Part shown: in pieces, positions 37,358 to 48,943 of the stretch | Layout: each line of letters begins with the position of its first letter | Position numbering within the stretch: the first letter of the stretch is position 1 | NCBI RefSeq assembly: GCF_036588685.1 | Contig: NC_086382.1 | Location: 60,406,987 to 60,470,986, forward strand | Reading direction: 5' to 3' | Source of the DNA: Mytilus trossulus | Taxonomy: Eukaryota; Mollusca; Bivalvia; Mytilida; Mytilidae | Length of the DNA stretch: 64,000 nt | Notes under the pieces: model-generated | The model's input: only the letters and a program-made list of their open reading frames with translations | Database searches by the model: none | Told to the model about the DNA's origin: nothing | Position numbers and translations under genes: made by a program

Positions 37358-38307
37358 ATGTGTGCAGTTTCTCTCATGCCAAGAGCACCTGGTCATGATG
37401 AAGTACCCCAGCATCCGTTAGACAGACTTGGACCATTGAGAGAAGACTACGAACTAAGAATGGGTACTTTTGAGCTATGGTCTAATCCCAGTATAAATAC
37501 AAAAGACCTGTGTGATGATGGATTTTACTACATGGGTATAGGTGATAAGGTTCAGTGTGCTTTCTGTGGGGTGTTCTGAGTGGCTGGAACTGTGGTGATA
37601 ATGTTCATATTAAACATGCTACTCATTATGGGCAATGTATAGTAGTCCGTATGGTGAAACATACCAGATATGCAGTGTATAATGAAAGACTTTCTACATA
37701 CAACAACTGGCCACAGAGTCTCAAACAGGATCCGATAGATCTAGCCGCTGCAGGCTTGTTTTATAAAGGTGAGTTGTTTTTGGTGCATTAAACATTTCAG
37801 CTCTGTGTTTTATTCCTTATTTCTAGAGTAACATAACATATTGAAAAACGCGTTATTTGTATTTAATAGAAATAAGAAGATGTGGTACAAGTGCCAAGGA
37901 GACAATTCTCTATCCATGTTACAAGGTGTAAAAAGTAAACAATTCAAAATACAGTCTTGAACACGGGGGTTTGCTTACACTGAACAGTAAGCTATAAAGG
38001 GCCCCAATATGACTAGTGTAAAACAATCTAATAGTAAAATCAACGGTATAATCTATATAAAAAAAGGGAAAAGCATACATTCGCCTCACTAAATAATGTA
38101 TATTGTTATATATATATGAGTGTATATGTTTTAGGAGAACATGATATATGTGCATGTTACATGTGTGGAGGACACATAGCAGAATGGGAAGAGGATGATA
38201 TACCTGAAATCGAGCACAAACGATTGTTTCCAACTTGCCCACTAAGTCAAAGATCTGAAAGTAACATTTCCTTTATATGTCAAATTGGTTTTGAAAGACA
38301 AAATTAA
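37358..38307 (+). pseudogene. BIR-only IAP-like gene, frameshifted
   Basis: Same two-exon structure as the gene at 42282 (exon 1 37358-37768, GTGAGT donor; exon 2 38135-38307). Exon 1 lacks one base between 37570 and 37571 relative to both paralogues (tgtggg|gtgttc here, tgtgggagtgttc in copy 2). As read, the protein stops after 73 aa inside BIR1, just past the first zinc-binding Cys pair. Downstream of the break, the second half of BIR1 and all of BIR2 (C-x2-C-x16-H-x6-C) stay open. It keeps the PQHPL segment, also present at 56068 and missing from the 42282 gene. Exon 2 ends ...GFERQN. Either a recent pseudogene or a sequencing error. The otherwise intact splice sites favour a very recent lesion or an error. 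Confidence 0.8.
37873..38060 (+). repeat. R1 repeat in the BIR-gene intron (copy 1)
   Basis: It starts agaagatgtggtacaagtgcc. The orthologous insertion is present at the same intron position in the second copy, so it predates the segmental duplication. Confidence 0.7.
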
Positions 38308-38964
38308 ATGATAGAGGACACAGAATGTCTTTAAGTTGTGATTAATATTCTGATAAAAATAGAATGTATATTTGCACCAAATAGTGTTCTTGCTATATGC
38401 ATCGCTTGGAAGAGGAGGTGACTGCATCACCAGGAAGAACATAATTTATGGAACTTACTTAACTTTGGATCAAATGTCCCGCCAGAAAAAAAAAACAGAA
38501 CAAAAGTTGAATCATAAGGATTGCATATCTTTGGAGACATTCTTCTTGACAAGCTGTTTGATTATATATATATAATCATAAAAAAAATTGTTAAATACAT
38601 ATTATATATTAACAGTTTTCAATCAATGTGACTTTTTATTACGTTTTCAAACGATACCAGAGTGAAGGTTTCTTATAAATCTTACAAATTTATTAATAAT
38701 TGACGTGGTAACAATTGTCATACATACAAGAAATTGTGTATGCAGTTACCAATTATAGCATATCAATAATGTGGCTAAATAACTTTCCCGTTTTATCCAA
38801 GGAATTATGTGTTGATAAATATGGAAAACTACATCTATACGGACTAAGAAAATCAATCCTAGGGTAGAATATCCTTAGAATTTCGAATACTTCAATATTT
38901 TTACAGTAAATTTAACAAAAATTAACGTATCAGTAATGTTTGAAAAATATCATACTTGTAAAAG
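38308..38964. other. 3' flank of the broken BIR gene
   Basis: Collinear with 43253-43889 (shared: tatatgcatcgcttggaaga, gactgcatcaccaggaaga, ttggagacattcttcttgac-like sequence). No RING or further BIR exon was found in this flank. Confidence 0.5.
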
Positions 38965-39130
38965 AGGGACAACTCATACAAGAGGGATACTCAAACTCAT
39001 AGATCTAACACAAACCGAAACCACCATGGCTAAAAAAGAAAAAAAGATACAGAAAGATACTATTACACAAGACACAACATAGAAAACTAAAGACTAAGGA
39101 ACACGAAAGATTAAACAAAAGTAGATATAG
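38965..39130 (+). repeat. R5-family dispersed repeat
   Basis: agagggacaactcatacaag, aactcatagatctaacacaa, caccatggctaaaaaag and gacacaacatagaaaac match 43890-44050 and, more loosely, 46430-46600. Confidence 0.65.
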
Positions 39131-39531
39131 TAATAGACCTTTTCAACAATTGTCTACACCTACAGTTGAGCACGACTACGACAGGTAAAATGTGAGAGTC
39201 GTCGCAAAAAATAATTGAAAATAATACTTTACATCACTAAGAGATTTAATGCTTGAAATTTATATGATTTGTTTGATTTGATCAACTCATTTTCTTTACG
39301 GTAAAAAAAGAGAAGAAGAAAATCAGATTAATAAAAAACAAAAAACAAACAGCGATCTCTGATCGACTAAAAAGGAATCAAATATGGAGGCGAAGCATAA
39401 TTGCCAAGGTGCAAAGGCCGTACACAGTATCAACATTTTGAGGACTTGGTTCAGGCGCACAAAACTTGCGACGGGGTTTAATTAATGTAATTAAAAAAAG
39501 AAAATAAAAAAACAAACTACTTTATATATAA

Positions 39532-39900
39532 AAGAAGATGTGGTATTATTGCCAATGAGACAGCAATCCACAAAAGACCAAAATGACACAAACATTAACA
39601 ACTATAGGTCACCGTACGGCCTTCAACAATTAGCAAAGCCCATACCGCATAGTAAGCTATAAAAGGCCCCGATAAGATAATGTAAAACAATTCAAACGAA
39701 AAAACTACCGGCCTTATTTTTGTAAAAAAATAAACGAGAAACAAATATGTAACACATAAACAAACAACAACCCCCCCCCTAACCTGGGACAGTGGTATAA
39801 CAGTACAACATAAGAAACGAACTATAAAAATCAGTTGAAAAAGGCTTAACTCATCAGATAGACAAAAAATAAAAGTGGACGTGGCCGGGTACTTATACAT
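39532..39900 (+). mobile_element. R1-family element, long copy
   Basis: It covers the R1 head (agaagatgtggtattattgcc) through to ggacgtggccgggtact. It lacks a piece in the middle (acaacaacccccccc junction) relative to 6544-6992. Confidence 0.7.
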
Positions 39901-40162
39901 CCCGACACAAAAAGACACAATGTACAGATCTGACAGAACTCGCAGTTATCTGACAGCTAGTTCAAAGCCACTAACAACTAATCAAAAAATCATGCCTCTA
40001 AGACTAAAGACTCAATCCGTTCACATCCAACATACAATGGATTTAGTGTAAAGACGCCATAAACAGCCAGAGAAAAACATGACCTTGTGTAATGCCAAGT
40101 TACAGGTATCGACAGATTGCAGATTCATGAAATTGTATTTGTATATAACATACGAGTAATAT

Positions 40163-40725
40163 TTAGTTAGCTTTTAATCTACTGATAACAAAATCAACAT
40201 TTATACCAATAAAAACAATATTCAATGATCTTATAACAGTGTTGAAAAGGTAACCTTTTAGAATAAGTTTATTCAAAGGAGCAACAAGTTTACATGGATC
40301 ATTTCTAAATTTCCGGGTACGGTTAACACCATTTCCGTAAAAATGAGGATGTGCTATTCCGTTTGAAATAAGTTTTCTACAGGTACAACCAAACTTCAAA
40401 ACCAAATCTTTATATCTATGGAAAAATTAGGAAAGGTTTTAAGTAATTTATGGTAACGATATCCCTGGTTTAATAATTTACTAATAATACATAGGTTGCG
40501 TTCGTTAAAATCAAAAACGTCACAACAGACACGGGCATAGCGAACAAGTTGTGAAAAATAAACACCGTAAGATGGTGCCAAAGGTACATCATCATCTAAA
40601 AATGGAAAATTAACAATAGGGAACGAAAAATCGTCTCTTTTGTCGTAAATTAAAGTGTGTAGTTTCCCGTTTAAAACCGAAATATCTAAATCCAGGAACG
40701 GACAGTTATTACCGAACATGTATAC
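40163..40725 (-). pseudogene. Reverse-transcriptase relic (post-YIDD region)
   Basis: Minus-strand frames read CPFLDLDISVLNGKLHT, YDKRDDFSFPIVNFPFL and PSYGVYFSQLVRYARVC, then KLLNQGYRYHKLLKTF. After a frame change at about 40400 they read CRKLISNGIAHPHFYGNGVN and ARKF/PLNKL-like sequence. This is the same protein region as at 19063, but a different subfamily and better preserved. It is dead by frameshift and truncation. Confidence 0.7.
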
Positions 40726-40741
40726 ACTGTATATAGCAATA

Positions 40742-40905
40742 TACATAAAATAAATAAAATTGAGAATGGAAATGGGGAAAGGTGTCAAAGAGACAACAAC
40801 CCGACCAAATAAAAACAACAGCAGAAGGTCACCAACAGGTCTTCAATGTAGCGAGAAATTCCCGCACCAGGAGGCGTCCTTCAGCTGGCCCCTAAACAAA
40901 TATAT
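40742..40905 (+). repeat. R2-family repeat
   Basis: aaaattgagaatggaaatgg, caaagagacaacaacccgac, agcgagaaattcccgcacc and gtccttcagctggccccta. It lies directly before the start of the second segmental copy. Confidence 0.7.
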
Positions 40906-42281
40906 ACTAGTTCAGTGATAATGATTATTTAGTTATATCTAGTTATGTTTATCTTATCATATGATGAAAATTTATAATTCATTAATCTATTTAATCCTCT
41001 GAAATGCGCAATTGATATGTTTTACATATCAAATATGTGGCCCGTACTAGACACACCGGAATACACCTATATATATGACATGAACCTCCCTTTATGTATA
41101 GGGATATAAAACTAGTTTGACAAGTATTATAAGACGCTAAACATGATACGTTAACTATTTACAAAGTTCTCATTCTACTCAATTAAAAGTCGGTGACGAC
41201 CAATGCTCGCAATTATTTTTATACATAATAATAGGAATACGTACAATAAAGACAGAAAGGTCTGTTTCATATTTTCGCAACACCGTTCAAATTGATATTA
41301 AGTGTATGTTGCAAATAAAATTTAACAGTCAAAAAAGAACTTTCATTTTTCTTATGTTTGGTTTAACTTTGTTTACAACATTCCAGCAGTAGCATTTGTG
41401 GATTGTGTATAAGAAGTATGGATATTGCTTAGATGCACCAAATTTATTAGATTGGAATATATGGAGAATTGCGATGAATTTATTTACTTAACATGTATAG
41501 GTATCTTCAATTTGCATTTTTTTTCTATTACGCAATATGTAAATTGTTAAATTACCACTTTTACCTAACTATATATATATATAGTATGAAGACTTAATTA
41601 TAACGATCGAGAATACAGTCTTACTATTTATATTACGTGAAATTTAAATCACCAAATTAATTTAATTAAGATTTTCAATAATGCATTTTAAACTAATATT
41701 GATATCTATTTTCTTTTTAAGGTGTTACTATTATGTCAAATAGGTTAATTAAGCTTAAAAATTCCAATTCTAAAATTATTGGGAAACACCTTTTTACATA
41801 AATACCTGGCCAATTGAAACCTACGGTTTAATTGACACTAGAGTGGGAATTTGTATATTTCAAACCAATAGAAAATACTTCTTTGAAAGGTGGCAGTGCC
41901 GTTTTATAAATTTAAGGAAATATGTATATAGAAAAGCGATCATTTCTTAAAATCAAGATTGCTTTTACTGTTCAAAACTTATCACACTAGCCTTGAATAA
42001 AGAGAACTAAAATCAATAGGTAAGTGTTACGCAATGTTGCGCTCTAAAAATAAATTCTGCAAAGTATAGTTATCACTCTTTTTATGTGGATAGAAGAATC
42101 TTTTAAGTTGATATTCTGTTTTAACTTTCTAATAACATTCTCAATGTTATGTCCTAATTTAACAATATTCAGAATTATAGCCAAAACAGTTGTATATACA
42201 AAATACGTGTACAAAATAATGTTTACTGTGTGTATTTGAATTAAAGAACCGAAACCCATTTTATTGTATTTGAGAACTATA

Positions 42282-43252
42282 ATGTGTGCAGTTTCTCTCA
42301 TGTCAAAAGTACCTGGTCGTGATGAAGACAGACTTGGACCATTGAGAGAAGACTACGAACTAAGAATGGGTACTTTTGAGCTATGGTCAAATCCCAGTAT
42401 AAATACAAAAGACCTGTGTGATGATGGATTTTACTACATGGGTATAAGTGATAAGGTTCAGTGTGCTTTCTGTGGGAGTGTTCTGAGTGGCTGGAACTGT
42501 GGTGATAATGTTCATATTAAACACGCTACTGTTTATGGGCATTGTATAGTAGTCCGTATGGTGAAACATACCAGATATGCAGTGTATAATGAGAGACTTT
42601 CTACATACACCAGCTGGCCACAGACTCTCAAACAGGATCCGATAGATCTAGCCGCTGCAGGCTTGTTTTATAAAGGTGAGTTGTTATTGGTGCATTAAGA
42701 ATTTCAGCCCTGTGTTTTATTCCTTATTTCTAGAGTAACATTACATATTGAAAAATGCGTTATTTGTTTTTAACAGAAAGAAGAAGATGTGGTATAAGTG
42801 CCAATGAGACAATTCTCTATCCATGTTACAATGTGTAAAAAGTTAACAATTTAAGGTGAAAGTACAGTCTTCAACACGGGGGTTTGATCACGCCGAACAG
42901 TAAACTATAAAGGGCCCCACTATGACTAGTGTAAAACAATATAATAGTAAAATCAACGGTAAAATCTATATAAAAAAGTGAGAAGCATACATTCGCCTCA
43001 CTAAATAATTGTATATTGTTATATTTGTTATAAATGAATGTATCTTCTTTAGGAGAACATGATATATGTGTATGTTATATGTGTGGAGGACACATAGCAG
43101 AATGGGAAGACCATGATATACCTGAAATCGAGCACAAACAATTTTTTCCAACTTGCCCACTAAGTCAAAGATCTGAAAACAACATTTCCTTTATATGTCA
43201 AATTGGTTTTGAACGACAAAATTTAATGATAGAGGACACAGAATGTCTTTAG
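42282..43252 (+). CDS. BIR-only IAP-like protein, two BIR domains
   Basis: Exon 1 (42282-42675, AAG|GTGAGT donor) and exon 2 (43053-43252, after tcttctttag) join in phase 1 to give 197 aa. BIR1 zinc ligands are C61, C64, H81 and C88. BIR2 ligands are C139, C142, H159 and C166. Both have the exact C-x2-C-x16-H-x6-C spacing, and the helices RMGTFELW and RLSTYTSWP precede them. No RING, CARD or UBA follows before the stop, so ubiquitin-ligase activity is not expected. BIR domains usually bind IBM-bearing partners or caspases, but BIR2 here has F162 where XIAP BIR3 has its groove Trp. The ATG lies 7 bases after a splice acceptor (gtatttgag), implying an untranslated upstream exon. It is the intact sister of the 37358 pseudogene. 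Further 3' exons by alternative splicing cannot be excluded. Confidence 0.87.
42779..42975 (+). repeat. R1 repeat in the BIR-gene intron (copy 2)
   Basis: agaagatgtggtataagtgcc at the same intron position as the copy-1 insertion. It continues to aatcaacggtaaaatctat. Confidence 0.7.
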
Positions 43253-43889
43253 TATTCCGATAAGAATAGAATGCATGTATATTTGCATCAAAGTGTGTTC
43301 TAGCTATATGCATCGCATGGAAGAGGAGGGGACTGCATCACCAGGAAGGACATAGTTTATGAAATTTACATAATTTTGGATCAAATGTGCCGCCAGAAAA
43401 ACAGAACTGAAGTTAGATAATAAGGATTGCATATCTTTGGAGACATTCGTCTTGACAAGCTGTTTGATTATGTATGTATATATATATATAATCATAAAAC
43501 ATTTGTTAAATACATATTATATATTTACAGTTTTCAATCAATGTTACTTTTTTTTTTATTATTAAGTTATCAAACGTTTAGTATAAGATACCAGTGTGAT
43601 GGTTTCTTATAAATCTTACAAATTTATTTATAATTGACGTGGTAACAATTTTCATATATACAAGAAATGTTTTATGCAGTAACCAATTCTAACAAATCAC
43701 TAATATGGCTAAATAACTTTTCCCGTTTTTTATCCAAGGAATTATGTATTAATAAATATGGAAAACTGCATTTATACGGACTAAGAAAATCAACCTTGGG
43801 GAAGAATATCCTTAGTATTTCGAATGATTGAATATTTTTACAGTAAATTTAACAAAAATCGTATCAGTAATGGTTGAAAAATATCCTAC

Positions 43890-44050
43890 TAGTATAAGAG
43901 GGACAAATCATACAAGAGGGATATTCAAACTCATAGATCTAACATAAACCGAAACCACCATGGCCTAAATGTAGAAAAAATATATATATAGACAAATACT
44001 AGTACGTAAGATAGAACATAAATCTCTAAAGACTAGGAATCACGAAAGAA
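43890..44050 (+). repeat. R5-family dispersed repeat
   Basis: agagggacaaatcatacaag, aactcatagatctaacataa and ccaccatggcctaaat. This is the partner of 38965-39130 in the duplicated segment. Confidence 0.6.
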
Positions 44051-44074
44051 AGAAAAAAAAGTAGAAATAGTGAT

Positions 44075-45490
44075 ACACAAGACTCCTGTTGCCCAAACGA
44101 TAATTTCTTTAGATAAATCTAATATAATCAGCAATAATTGCACAATCCTTGATTTGGATATTTCAGTTTCACTCAATAAACTCTATACTATGATTCAAAT
44201 TTAAAGGACTAATTGTTCGTTCCCTTTGGATAGTTTTCCTTTTCTCTTTTTGACGATGATTTTACTCTTTTTCTAATAAACAGTGTCTGTGGTGACATTG
44301 TATTTTTAATCAAGCACTGAAAGTGCATCAATAATAACTTATTTAAAAATCAACGATTGTTTTACTACAAATGAATTAAAACCTTTTACTAGTATTAAAT
44401 TCTTTTAGTAAATGCAAATATTTGGTTTGGAAGGTTAGTTGTTTGGTTGTATCTTTGAATAAGCATATTCTCAATTGTTATAAATCTAACATTGTAACAA
44501 GGTCTTTGAAGTTATATTTTCATTGGTTACTTACGATGATAGTCTTATCAATAAATCATAGCAGAACCAAGTATGTATTGTACATCCTTAAGATACTATT
44601 ATTTTGACATTGCAAAAGGTCATGATTTCCCTTACTATTTATGATGTCTTTATATTAAACCAATTCGAAGTGTTCTGATTGATATTTCTCGGATAAGCTA
44701 TTTGTTGTTTGCAATTTTGAAGCTGCAAGTACTCTCATATAAGTTCCCTATCTCATACCGTTTTCATACTTTGTATCGAAAAGTACAACATATTTCAACT
44801 GATTTTTATTGTTCTAACTTTTGTAGTGATATACCAAGTACCACTATACCAAGTAAGTTGTACGGCTGGGCGTCCGCACACATGTAAACCACCGCCGTGT
44901 TCTGTATGCATTGAGCCGGTTATTCAGTGGTTGTCGTTTATTTGCAATATATCATATTTTTTTTCAACTGGTCTTTTGATACCCTCTACAAAATTCAGGC
45001 AATTTGTTTCTCGTTTTAGTAATTTTTTACGTTTTATTATGTCTGACCCTTTTACAGCTTACATCTGCATCACGTGGTCTCTTGTGGAAAGATGTCTTAT
45101 TTGAAATCCTACCACATCTTTTTATTTATCCTCAGTAGCTCAATTTAGTCATGTTTGACCAAAATGAAGAAACCACAAAATTATATTTAATGTGAATATT
45201 TACTGTTTGATGAGTGATAAGGATATAGCGGCTAGAAGGTATGAAAATTTAGTCCAAAATACATAACCAACTGTGAACGATGGTATTTCTAGGTTTGTGA
45301 ATATCGACCAATATATTAAATAGGAAGATCTAGATCTGAAACGAGTGCCAAATCTTCATCTAAGTCACATTGTATAAAAATTGAACAATCAAATGTCAAA
45401 GTCTGGTCTTAAAAACAGAGGCTCACGCCGAACAGTAAGCTGTAAAGGGTCCAAATAATACTAGTTTTAAAGAATTTAAAAAGGTAACGT
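44075..45490. other. Non-coding stretch with two R1 fragments
   Basis: About 45030-45120 is a diverged minus-strand R1 end (gtggaaagatgtcttatttg, taccacatctttttat). About 45325-45490 is a diverged plus-strand R1. The remainder has no supported gene. Confidence 0.4.
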
Positions 45491-45494
45491 AACG

Positions 45495-46030
45495 GTCTTA
45501 TAACCTTAGCCGTATTTGGCACAACTTTTTGGAATTTTGGGTTCTCAATGCTCTTTAACTTTGTATTTGTTTGGCTTTATAACTATTTTGATCTGAGCGT
45601 CACTGATGTGTCTTATGTAGACGAAACGCGCAACTGGCGTATGAAATTATAATCCTGGTACTTTTGATAACTATTTACACCACTGGGTCGATGCAACTGC
45701 TGGTGGACGTTTCGTCCCCGAGGGTATCACCAGCCCAGTAGTCAGCACTTCGGTGATGACATGAATATCAATTGTATGGTCATATTATAAATTTTCTGCT
45801 TATAAAACTTTGAATTTTTCGAAAAAACTAAGGAATTTCTTACCCCAGGAGTAGATTACCTTAGCCGTATTTGGCACAACTTTTTTGAATTTTGGGTCCT
45901 CAATGCTCTTCAACTTTGTATTTGTATGGCTTTTGAACTATTTTGATTTGAGCGTCACTGATGAGTCTTATGTAGACGAAACGCGCGTCTTGCGTATAAA
46001 ATTATAATCCTGGTACTTTTGGTAACTATT
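45495..46030 (+). repeat. Two direct copies of the R4 repeat
   Basis: Both copies carry ttagccgtatttggcacaac, gatctgagcgtcactgatg (or gattt...) and gtagacgaaacgcgc, ending tataatcctggtacttttg. The second also has an upstream part (gctggtggacgtttcgtccc, agtagtcagcacttcggtga). Other R4 copies are at 33925, 50630 (inverted), 57960 and 61395 (inverted). Confidence 0.7.
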
Positions 46031-46230
46031 ATCTATTGAAATAACGAAAACGAAAAATAGTTATGAAACACACCAACAAACGACAATCACTGAACATAGG
46101 TCCTTATAGTTTACATTATTGTTAAAATCAGTTTTTTTTCCATTTCAAATTATTAATATTTATTAATGTGTAATTACGAAATTACGAAATTTCACGACTT
46201 TTATGTTAGTATTGACTGTTATATTTTTTT

Positions 46231-46335
46231 TGTCTATGAAGAAATAACATAAAAAAATGTGGTGCACACTGAATAACGCGCGTAGCGGGTTTTTTAACAG
46301 TGTGCACCACATTTTTTATGTTATTTCGAATAGAC
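46231..46335. repeat. Hairpin repeat, ~40-bp arms
   Basis: tgtctatgaagaaataacat is mirrored by atgttatttcgaatagaca, and the inner arms aatgtggtgcacactg/cagtgtgcaccacatt pair perfectly around a GC-rich loop (acgcgcgtagcggg). It may be a small foldback element. Confidence 0.65.
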
Positions 46336-46429
46336 AGAAAAAATATTACAGTCATTTCTTATAATTTTATTCTAAATTCCATTTTAACCATGAAAAAACG
46401 TTGATGACGTTACTTTCACATGACTGAAA

Positions 46430-46610
46430 GAGGGACGAAAGATACCAAAGGGACAGTCAAACAGTCAAACTCATAAATCTAAAACAAACTGACAACGCCA
46501 TGGCTAAAAATAAAAAAAGACAAACAGAAAAACAATAGTACTCATGACACAACATAGAAAACTAAAGAATAAACGACACGAACCCCACCAAAAACTAGGG
46601 GTGATACTAA
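46430..46610 (+). repeat. R5-family dispersed repeat
   Basis: gaaagagggacgaaagatac, caaagggacagtcaaac, aaactgacaacgccatggc and cgacacgaaccccaccaaa. The inverted family member is at 54550-54712. Confidence 0.6.
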
Positions 46611-47740
46611 ATTATGTTTATGGGCTTATAACAAAATAACGTCAGCCAATCAGAAGACGCGTTACATCCAAAATTAAATTATATATAAATATTTATTTTC
46701 TTTTAAATATATAGACCATCATTCACAAATATCAATAAATGTAAAGATGCAAAATATGTAAAAATATATGCAAATTGCATTATCCTTGTCAAATCAACTT
46801 CAAATAGTTCAGGGAACAAATCAATAGAGTAAAGAAAAACCATCAGGAAAACAGCTCAGGTTAAAATTAGAGGTATATCTAAGTTAAATATTAAGTTGAC
46901 GGCAAAAATGAAGGAAGTGACAAAATAACTAACAGATTCAACAGTAATATCCTAATCTAAATCAATTGGTTTATGGACTATGTGATAATAATTCGTCCGC
47001 TGATAACCTCGTATGTCCGTTCATTCATACGTGTTATGCTATAAACAGCGAAATAACTGGTTAATGTAAGGACTATATTAGTTCTACATGATAGGTAAGC
47101 TATTTTACTTTTCTGTTATTTACAATATTATGCAAGCAAATAAGTGTATATAACCTTTTTTCTACCAGTATTACAAATCTTTCATCTAAATAAGAAATGT
47201 ATCATGTACTCCTCATATTCCCCTTTTTCTACCATGTGTGTATGTGTTTGGTGTACTAAATGAGAAACACATTTTTGTTCTCAAAGGCTGTTAATAGATT
47301 TGTCATATTCAAAATGAGTTGTGCTCATAAAAGCACAATATTTGGATTTGTCACTTTTCTTTATGCTTATCTCATTCTGAGAAGCTTTACACTCATTATA
47401 ATGCCTCTTCTTCTTCTTACGTAAATCCCTCCAATATTGGAGCACTTGGAAATAAATCCAATATAATTATATTGTTTAAATCACTAAAATATACGGTAGT
47501 CGAATAATCCTCCACCAGTAGAATAGTGTACTATTTATATCCACAAGTGCAAAAGTTTAAAATTCTGTACACAGGTAATAACTTATTCAAATGTCCATTT
47601 AAAATAGTTAAAGTCTAAAAAAACATATTGTCTGTAAAATCATAGAATTTAACTTGTTTTTATATCACACAGCGATCGACAGGCTCACAGTAGACTATAA
47701 GCATTAAGCCTTCTAACATGCACAGCATAGCAATATTCTC
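46611..47740. other. Non-coding stretch, nothing recognised
   Basis: AT-rich sequence between the R5 copy and the LINE relic. No exon or structured repeat can be supported. Confidence 0.35.
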
Positions 47741-47746
47741 TAGAGA

Positions 47747-48943
47747 TTATTCAATTGTTCGAAGAAATTTCTTGTCATTTGGCAATAAGTGTTGCTGAAG
47801 GAGGCACTGACAGTCAATAATTAGTTGGTATATTATTTGACTATGAGTAAACTGACTTTTCCATTTTTCCTGACCAATTTTAGATATAATAAGGTTCTTC
47901 AGTATTTGAAATTGTGATTTTCTTATGTCATTAAATGCTGAACATCTAGTGAGTACATGGAGAAGAGTCTGATCTTCCAATCTGCATATAGGGCAAGTTG
48001 GATCAAACTCAGACTGATTGAATTTCACTTTATGGTGTGTAGAGTATATGTTCCTGTTGCCATTCGAGCTTTTGTTACTGCCTGTTTAACTTGTTTAACG
48101 GAGTTAGTAATGGTATCCCATATATTATGTGTTTTTCCTATTTCCATAATGTCAAATGCGAGTTTATTCAATGTGTTTTTAAATTTTAGTCCTCTCTTAA
48201 TTTTGACTGAATGAAGGTAATTGGTACATAGTGAGTACGTCTTGTATTTTAACAAAGAAGCTAGTTGTTTTTCCACTTATATGTTGTATACGAGCTATTT
48301 CTCTGATAGACATGTTATTACTCATAGCAATCGAATGTAAGAGACTTAACTGTCTTTTGTGGATTTCTGCGGCAATTGGAAGAGCGCCAACTAAGAGATA
48401 TACTGCTGAGGTAGCTGTTCTATTTGGCAAGGATTGGAGGTGTTTTAGTGTGCTTAGATGGAAGCTGCAGAGTGAGACCATGTCCTTGTTTTGAATGTGT
48501 ATAGTTTCAAGTCCATACAATAATCTTGGGATGACATATATTTGATAAATTTTGACGGAGGTTCTAGGATTTAGTCCATTTGTTCCATGAACTCCACTTC
48601 TAATCAATGAGTATAAAGTTCTCCTAGCCAATGTTATTCTTTCGTCAACATTAATTTTAATGTCATCAGAAGTAGTTCTCTTCAGACCAAGATGTGTGGT
48701 TTCAGAATTGATATCTATATCATTTTGTCCAAGTTTAAGACTGTCTAAATTATTATTGAAGTTCTCCGATTTTTGCTTAGTAATATTCTTGATAATGGTA
48801 TTAATCTTTACAGGATGTATTTGAAATCTATGGTCTCCAGCATATGTATACACGGTGTCCAACATTTCTGGCATTTCTGTATGATCATATGAGAGAAGGA
48901 CGATATCGTCAGCACATGTAGGGCATCCTGCATAGGTGTTCCC
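47747..48943 (-). pseudogene. LINE reverse-transcriptase relic, C-terminal part
   Basis: Minus-strand frames read NTYAGCPTCADDIVLLS (RT catalytic motif with ADD), a long stretch to SFSQN, then a frame change. A region with KFKNTLNKLAFDIM follows, and then, after a second frame change, FDPTCPICRLEDQTLLH and LTRCSAF, a Cys-rich tail typical of bivalve non-LTR elements. The N-terminal part continues beyond the foldback insertion at 52195. Three frames are needed, so it is dead. Confidence 0.75.

Larger units (their letters stand above)
34735..39145 (+). repeat. Segmental duplication, copy 1 (with broken BIR gene)
   Basis: Aligns collinearly with 40930-44070. Both start with tagttatgtttatcttatca, share acatatcaaatatgtggccc, aaaagtcggtgacgacc and aacaccttttt acataaat, carry a BIR-only gene with its intronic R1, and end in an R5 repeat. 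Copy 1 has an extra interval of about 1.35 kb (about 35290-36640) that includes a TIR element. Copy 2 lacks it. Confidence 0.85.
40930..44070 (+). repeat. Segmental duplication, copy 2 (with intact BIR gene)
   Basis: Collinear with 34735-39145 apart from the missing 1.35-kb interval, a small unmatched stretch near 41240-41340 (cagaaaggtctgtttc) and an 18-base deletion in exon 1 of the gene. The tandem arrangement on the same strand indicates local duplication. Confidence 0.85.

Noticed and set aside
37555-37791. Separate small gene starting inside BIR1
   Set aside because: It is the frameshifted second half of exon 1 of the 37358 gene. The sister gene at 42282 is continuous through the same point.
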